Source: Pezizomycotina sp. ARF18 (taxonomy: Eukaryota > Ascomycota). From it: 64,000 bases of DNA. Positions 59,801 to 64,000 of the stretch are shown here, in pieces. Position 1 is the first letter of the stretch. Each line of letters opens with the position of its first letter. The stretch covers positions 46,830-110,829 of the forward strand of contig AZLU01000027.1 of NCBI GenBank assembly GCA_002224055.1, read 5' to 3'. The notes under the pieces are model-generated. The model did not search any database and had not been told where the DNA came from. It saw only the letters and a program-made list of their open reading frames with translations. Position numbers and translations under genes: made by a program.

Positions 59801-60875
59801 TGCTCTATGATGTGTACGATGCTGAAGCCAACGCTATCTCTTCTCCCGATGGGCTGCTCGTGCTGTAGCGTTGGCCAGAAGACAAAAAGGAAAGAATATT
59901 TAGCTTGTATAAACTACTCCAATAACCATTGGTGGATCAATATGTTGAATTTTGATTTGCGCGTCAATCAATCATGGTATATTAGCTTAAAATACACTTT
60001 AAATAGCGCTACTGTTTTTTTGTGAATATCGGGGAGATGGAAATGTGGAAATATGAGACAAAACGGCCCCTCTCGCGCAGCTATTTTTTTAGTGTATTTT
60101 CTTGCTTGTTGGTTTTAACACTGTCAGGCACATCGTCACTCCCGTGATACTTGGCGATTGTGTTAAGACGATGGCTGAAATCATCCAGGTCTCGCGTATA
60201 ATACAGGCCACTTATAAATGAGAATGCAGACAGAACAAAATGCAGCTTGTCATAATATACTGTCCTTCTCGGTCACGAAGTTGTTCGTATAAAATTATGT
60301 CCGCTCTAGTCTTCTATACATATAGGTCACACTCTTTATTTGAAGCTTTTACCCAAGATTAATCATCATCATAGAAACTCGAAGTATTTAAATGTGTATT
60401 AGACGATGCTAAAATTCTAGCGCAATTTAGAATCAATTTATTGATATATATCTGAGACGGTAATTAGATGAGGTGTACGCTACAGGCAGATACTTGGTCT
60501 GATGCTGCACTGTACCATTCGTATAAAGTAGATGGTATTTATCCGAAATAACCATGTAGACCATATCTGATAACAGTATACCTGCATTATATCAGAGTTA
60601 TTATCTAGTCCTTATGATCACACCCTTTTTAGCCTTCGGAGGTCTAGCTATGAGACTAGGTTAATACTCTGAGTATTTGCCAACCATGAGCAATAATACG
60701 TCTACAGCAGGGAACCAAAGCGAGCGGCGGGACAATTGCTGCCAGTGTAAGAGTACTAACATCACAAGTATACATTTCCCTTGTTAGGCACCGTAAATTT
60801 GAGTGTTTAACAATTTTGTAAATTTGTAGTTTTAATTTATTTGCTTTCCGTAAGTTATCTTCCCCTGTAACCAGT

Positions 60876-61145
60876 GTGTACCTGGCTTTGCGACGAGACC
60901 TTCTAGCAAATGACATTGACAAGACGCGATCCAAACTTCGTAGTTATTATGACTCATTAGAAGCATCAGCGACTGCAAGTTCCACTCCTATTGCTGCATG
61001 TAGCACTGATCTAATCATAAGAGAGCCAAACACTAACACAGCTATCCGCACTTTTAACTTTTGCGGATTAAAGCGCAGGTTAACGCTGCTCTCTTCTTTA
61101 TCACGTGCTGTGTATCACGTGCTGTTCCTACTCCTTCGGCGTTAG
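60876..61145 (+). CDS. Unrecognised open frame, low support
   Basis: An 89-codon frame from an ATG at 60,876 reads MYLALRRDLLANDIDKTRSK and then a Ser/Ala-rich segment before a basic end. It has no low-complexity bias and no known domain. The 14-base tandem duplication with two CACGTG cores lies near its 3' end. It could be a fragment of a frame-shifted gene or chance. Confidence 0.15.
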   Translation: MYLALRRDLLANDIDKTRSKLRSYYDSLEASATASSTPIAACSTDLIIREPNTNTAIRTFNFCGLKRRLTLLSSLSRAVYHVLFLLLRR

Positions 61146-62162
61146 TATTCTAGGACAGCCTATAAAACATAAGGTTGTAAGTATAAGAGCCTATCAAAAG
61201 TATAAACATTAGAAAAACATGACTTGTCTTACTATGTTGACTGGTTGCATCTTTTGTATGTGTCACTGGTCATGACAGCCTTCATTAGACCCCCACCTGT
61301 CCATGTACGTGTCAGCTACAGGCTACAGGTCCTTGACCCGGGTATCCTCGATTTTGCCTTCTAGAAAAGCCCGCAAGGTCTCTGCATAGGCTTAGTCTTC
61401 CAAGCCATACAGAATGCCCCCTTCCTCGATCTCATGTCAGCCGTCGATTGCAGCACCGCTAATACATTACAACTACCACAAACAAAACCTCGGAAGGTAT
61501 CGAAAACTCTTCATCCATCAAAAAGCCGGCAAGTTTCAAGTCGGCATATTCGTAATCCCGGCGAGGAGCGCGACCTCCGATTTACAGTTATCGCAAAACG
61601 AAAGGCCCAGATAGCTGTTGGTATAAATTAGGGTCTTTCTTTCCAGGTGGATTGCATTGCTGGCGTAGTGGAGACCACCGATGGGAGGTTCCTCTTTTCG
61701 GGCATTTTCGTACATCTTGAGATCTTGTAACAGTCGCTCTTTGTTTAAATGTATCCATTCGTCGCCTGTTACGCTTTCTGCGGTTAAACTTGTATGGCTG
61801 AACCCGGGGCGTGACTGTGTCAACGGGATGGGCCTAAGAAACCGGTATATATCAGAAACCTCTCTTTATTGCTTTGTCATCTCAGATTCGGATAACACAC
61901 GGAACGCAGATGCGGTCCATCTTAGTCTCATCCATGACCAAGTCTGCCGGCATCTCCTATCTCCACGATGAGTGGTTTCGGGGCATTTTCTTGTGGTAAA
62001 CCAGCCTTCGAGTTTTGCAGCGTGGAGGTTTGGGCGTAATAGCCGTATAGGGTATTGAACGACCTGAATCTTTTCTTGATTTCAGCTGTCTCAACAAGCT
62101 AGTGGACGGTTGAGGTGGATCGTCCATTCTCCCCAGAAGCTGTGAGTGGACTGATCAAGGGA

Positions 62163-62219
62163 GAACTTTGTGTTACCAAAGTTCGTACTGCGACATAGAA
62201 GGTCTTTAAGTTCTATGTC
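62163..62219. other. Two adjacent perfect stem-loops
   Basis: GAACTTTG (62,163-62,170) and CAAAGTTC (62,177-62,184) form an 8-bp stem with a 6-base loop. Only 7 bases later GACATAGAA (62,192-62,200) and TTCTATGTC (62,211-62,219) form a 9-bp stem with a 10-base loop. Both are perfect. They could be part of a structured RNA or the remains of a repeat end; no gene covers them. Confidence 0.6.
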
Positions 62220-64000
62220 CTCGTCACGTGTCCAGCTTGTGGCGATGATGTTTCCAATGATGGGTAGGCAGTGACGGGTAGGTTGTGACGGCAGAGCCGA
62301 AGTGATATACAGACGCTTTGCTTCAAAGGTTTGCTATACACAGCGATTTGAGCATGTTATAATCCTAGTAAATCTTGTGTTCGTCAAGATGGTAAAAATA
62401 CAAGTCCTGGACCGTTTTTCTTCCTTCGGCACGTCGCATTCCGTTTTTCGTCGTAGATCAGTCTTTGAAGCTTCCGATATAAGCAAGAACTTGCATTTGC
62501 TAGCCCTTTCGCTAATAGAGGAATACTGGAATGTCTGGGTTGGCGGACTCGAAAACCGCTAGCTCCTTGGGTACTTTGAAGTCCTTGCGGTCTCCGTTAG
62601 GGATTTAATGCCGTATGGTGCTTTGTGTCCCAAGAAACACACAAATACTGAGTTCGCTTCCATCAGTATAGGGAACATATAAAACCGTAGAGTATATAAG
62701 AATGGCACATGCATCTCGAGCTCGAGGACAACATGCCTAAAAAAAAGAAAAGAAAAAAAAAGAGGGCTTGTTCATGTATTTGAAGACATACCATGATGGC
62801 CATCGGCACTAAAATCCAAGATAGAGCACCTGCAGCGGTCCATTGATTCAACCGGTATTTCTTTCTTTGAGATTACCTCGAACAGACACTTTGCCAGCAG
62901 GTCGTCTTGGAGTTTACCGGCTTTTGCTGCGAGGGTTCCTGATTCCTCGGGATGATTTTGAGTGTTTGCTTGCTCATCCGGGAGCTATAAAAGCGTAGGG
63001 TCATTAGATATGGGCAAGCAAAGGAGCAAACCACACGTAGAAGAAGCCAGATGAGAAGATGAAAGGTTCGAGCATCGTAGTATTGGTGAAATAGTTGAAA
63101 GAAATGAAAATAAGATAAAATTACTGTCAAGACTTTTCGTCAGTTGCTGTCAAAGAGTGACGCAAAAATCATATCAGATCAGGCAGTGAGTTGCCGAGAG
63201 GTGGAGGTTGAGTAAGGAAGAAATCGGATCAGGCAGTAAAGGGTGGCTCCCCTCTTTTTTCTTTTTTGTGCTGTATCTGTATGTGCTTGCTGGTGCGTAT
63301 GGGATATTCGAATGTGCTTTAAGTATAAGTATTACCAAGCAGGATAATACTTGAAATGGACTTTAATTGGAATGCTGGCGGCGTCTGCCCGTTTCAGGAT
63401 ATTATCAAAGGCGTTCCTTCTCAAGCCCAAAGTAAAGTCCCTACGGAGGGGATAAGTTTGTCGCGCCTCTTCGCTCGGCCTCAGTCGTAAGGTATCTCGG
63501 GTGGTGGATGGCGGCCTCTGGGGAGGAGGTAGCAATCGACAGACGGTACTAGCATACTGATACCTTAGAAACCTCAATGTTACAGATGCGCACTTCGCAT
63601 CTCTACATGTTCAATCTACAATCTACATTCTCTGTATCAAGTATCGTTCAAACTCATGTCTAAAAGGCTGCTCCATTGCGTTTCCAATAGATCGAAGCCT
63701 TAAATGCGAAAATGGTGCCTTTTGCTTGAGTAGATAGTCTTATTAAGCTTCGAGGCAAACCTTTCCCTCTATGATAGATTTGATAAATTATTGTCAAGCT
63801 TCTTAGTGACTTTTACAATGATGCTACATATCATAGACTCAACGTCAAATCTTTAAAGAAGTCTCGCATTAGGTTTTATTGAATACTAAAAGGCCGTTGT
63901 ATTACTTAGTCCTCGGTTACAACAGTGTACTATACCGAGATAAAATGGCTATTAATATTAATCGGAATAATCCACTGGCGCCTAACATAATCAAAACATT

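Larger units (their letters stand above)
56814..64000. other. Unassigned right arm
   Basis: Base composition is less AT-rich than the left arm and many frames of 60 to 110 codons exist on both strands. I recognise no domain in any of them. The more coding-like pieces, by lack of low complexity, are 57,308-57,556 (+), 59,530-59,670 (+), 60,876-61,145 (+), 61,536-61,823 (-) and 63,332-63,577 (-). If the indel rate seen in the known genes applies here, a real gene would appear as just such fragments. T20 at about 59,215-59,235 is the only long homopolymer. Two hairpins near 62.2 kb are described separately. Confidence 0.4.

Noticed and set aside
1950-61370. Repeated TTCTAGAA octamer (about nine sites), a heat-shock-element-like inverted repeat
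   Set aside because: The count is only a few times above a rough chance estimate in AT-rich DNA and the sites have no consistent position relative to genes.

Overview
The window looks like nuclear DNA of a filamentous ascomycete (Pezizomycotina). The evidence is short introns (about 65 to 140 nt) with GTAAGT-type donors and CTAAC/CTAAT branch sites. The gene set is also typical: an AA11 chitin-active monooxygenase, a Yra1/ALY export factor, Tma46, Upf3, a Sit4/PP6 phosphatase, a pyridoxamine-phosphate-oxidase-like protein and an aldehyde dehydrogenase. Bacterial gene organisation is absent. I cannot fix the class or genus.

Layout. Positions 1 to about 21,600 are gene-poor, AT-rich and full of A/T homopolymers and microsatellites; I found no convincing gene there. 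From 21,701 to 54,940 lies a gene-rich stretch: AA11 monooxygenase (-), Yra1-like (-), Tma46-like (+), Upf3-like (-), Sit4-like phosphatase (+), a single-pass membrane protein (-), an unknown protein with a PPPY motif (+), a PNPOx-like protein (+), aldehyde dehydrogenase (-), a gene-poor gap at 45.6-49.8 kb, then a long WD40-repeat protein (-). From 55 kb to the end I see nothing I can name, only weak candidates.

Most genes serve RNA and translation housekeeping (mRNA export, nonsense-mediated decay, the GTPase-associated translation factor Tma46) or growth signalling (Sit4). Neighbours do not form a metabolic cluster. The AA11 enzyme (chitin oxidation) and the aldehyde dehydrogenase are the metabolic genes.

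Nearly every conserved gene carries several single-base insertions or deletions that shift the frame while the protein similarity continues in another frame. They often fall in short runs of one base. Because this affects essential genes alike, I read it as consensus error in the assembly, not as decay. All gene models here are therefore described across frames, and protein ends are approximate.

The most interesting biology is the 1.17-kb intron inside the Yra1-like gene, which recalls the unusually long, autoregulatory YRA1 intron of budding yeast. Also of note are a possible tRNA-derived SINE family whose tails would be the A/T tracts of the left arm, and two adjacent perfect hairpins near 62.2 kb. 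No LTR element, virus-like element, CRISPR array, rRNA or intact tRNA was recognised.
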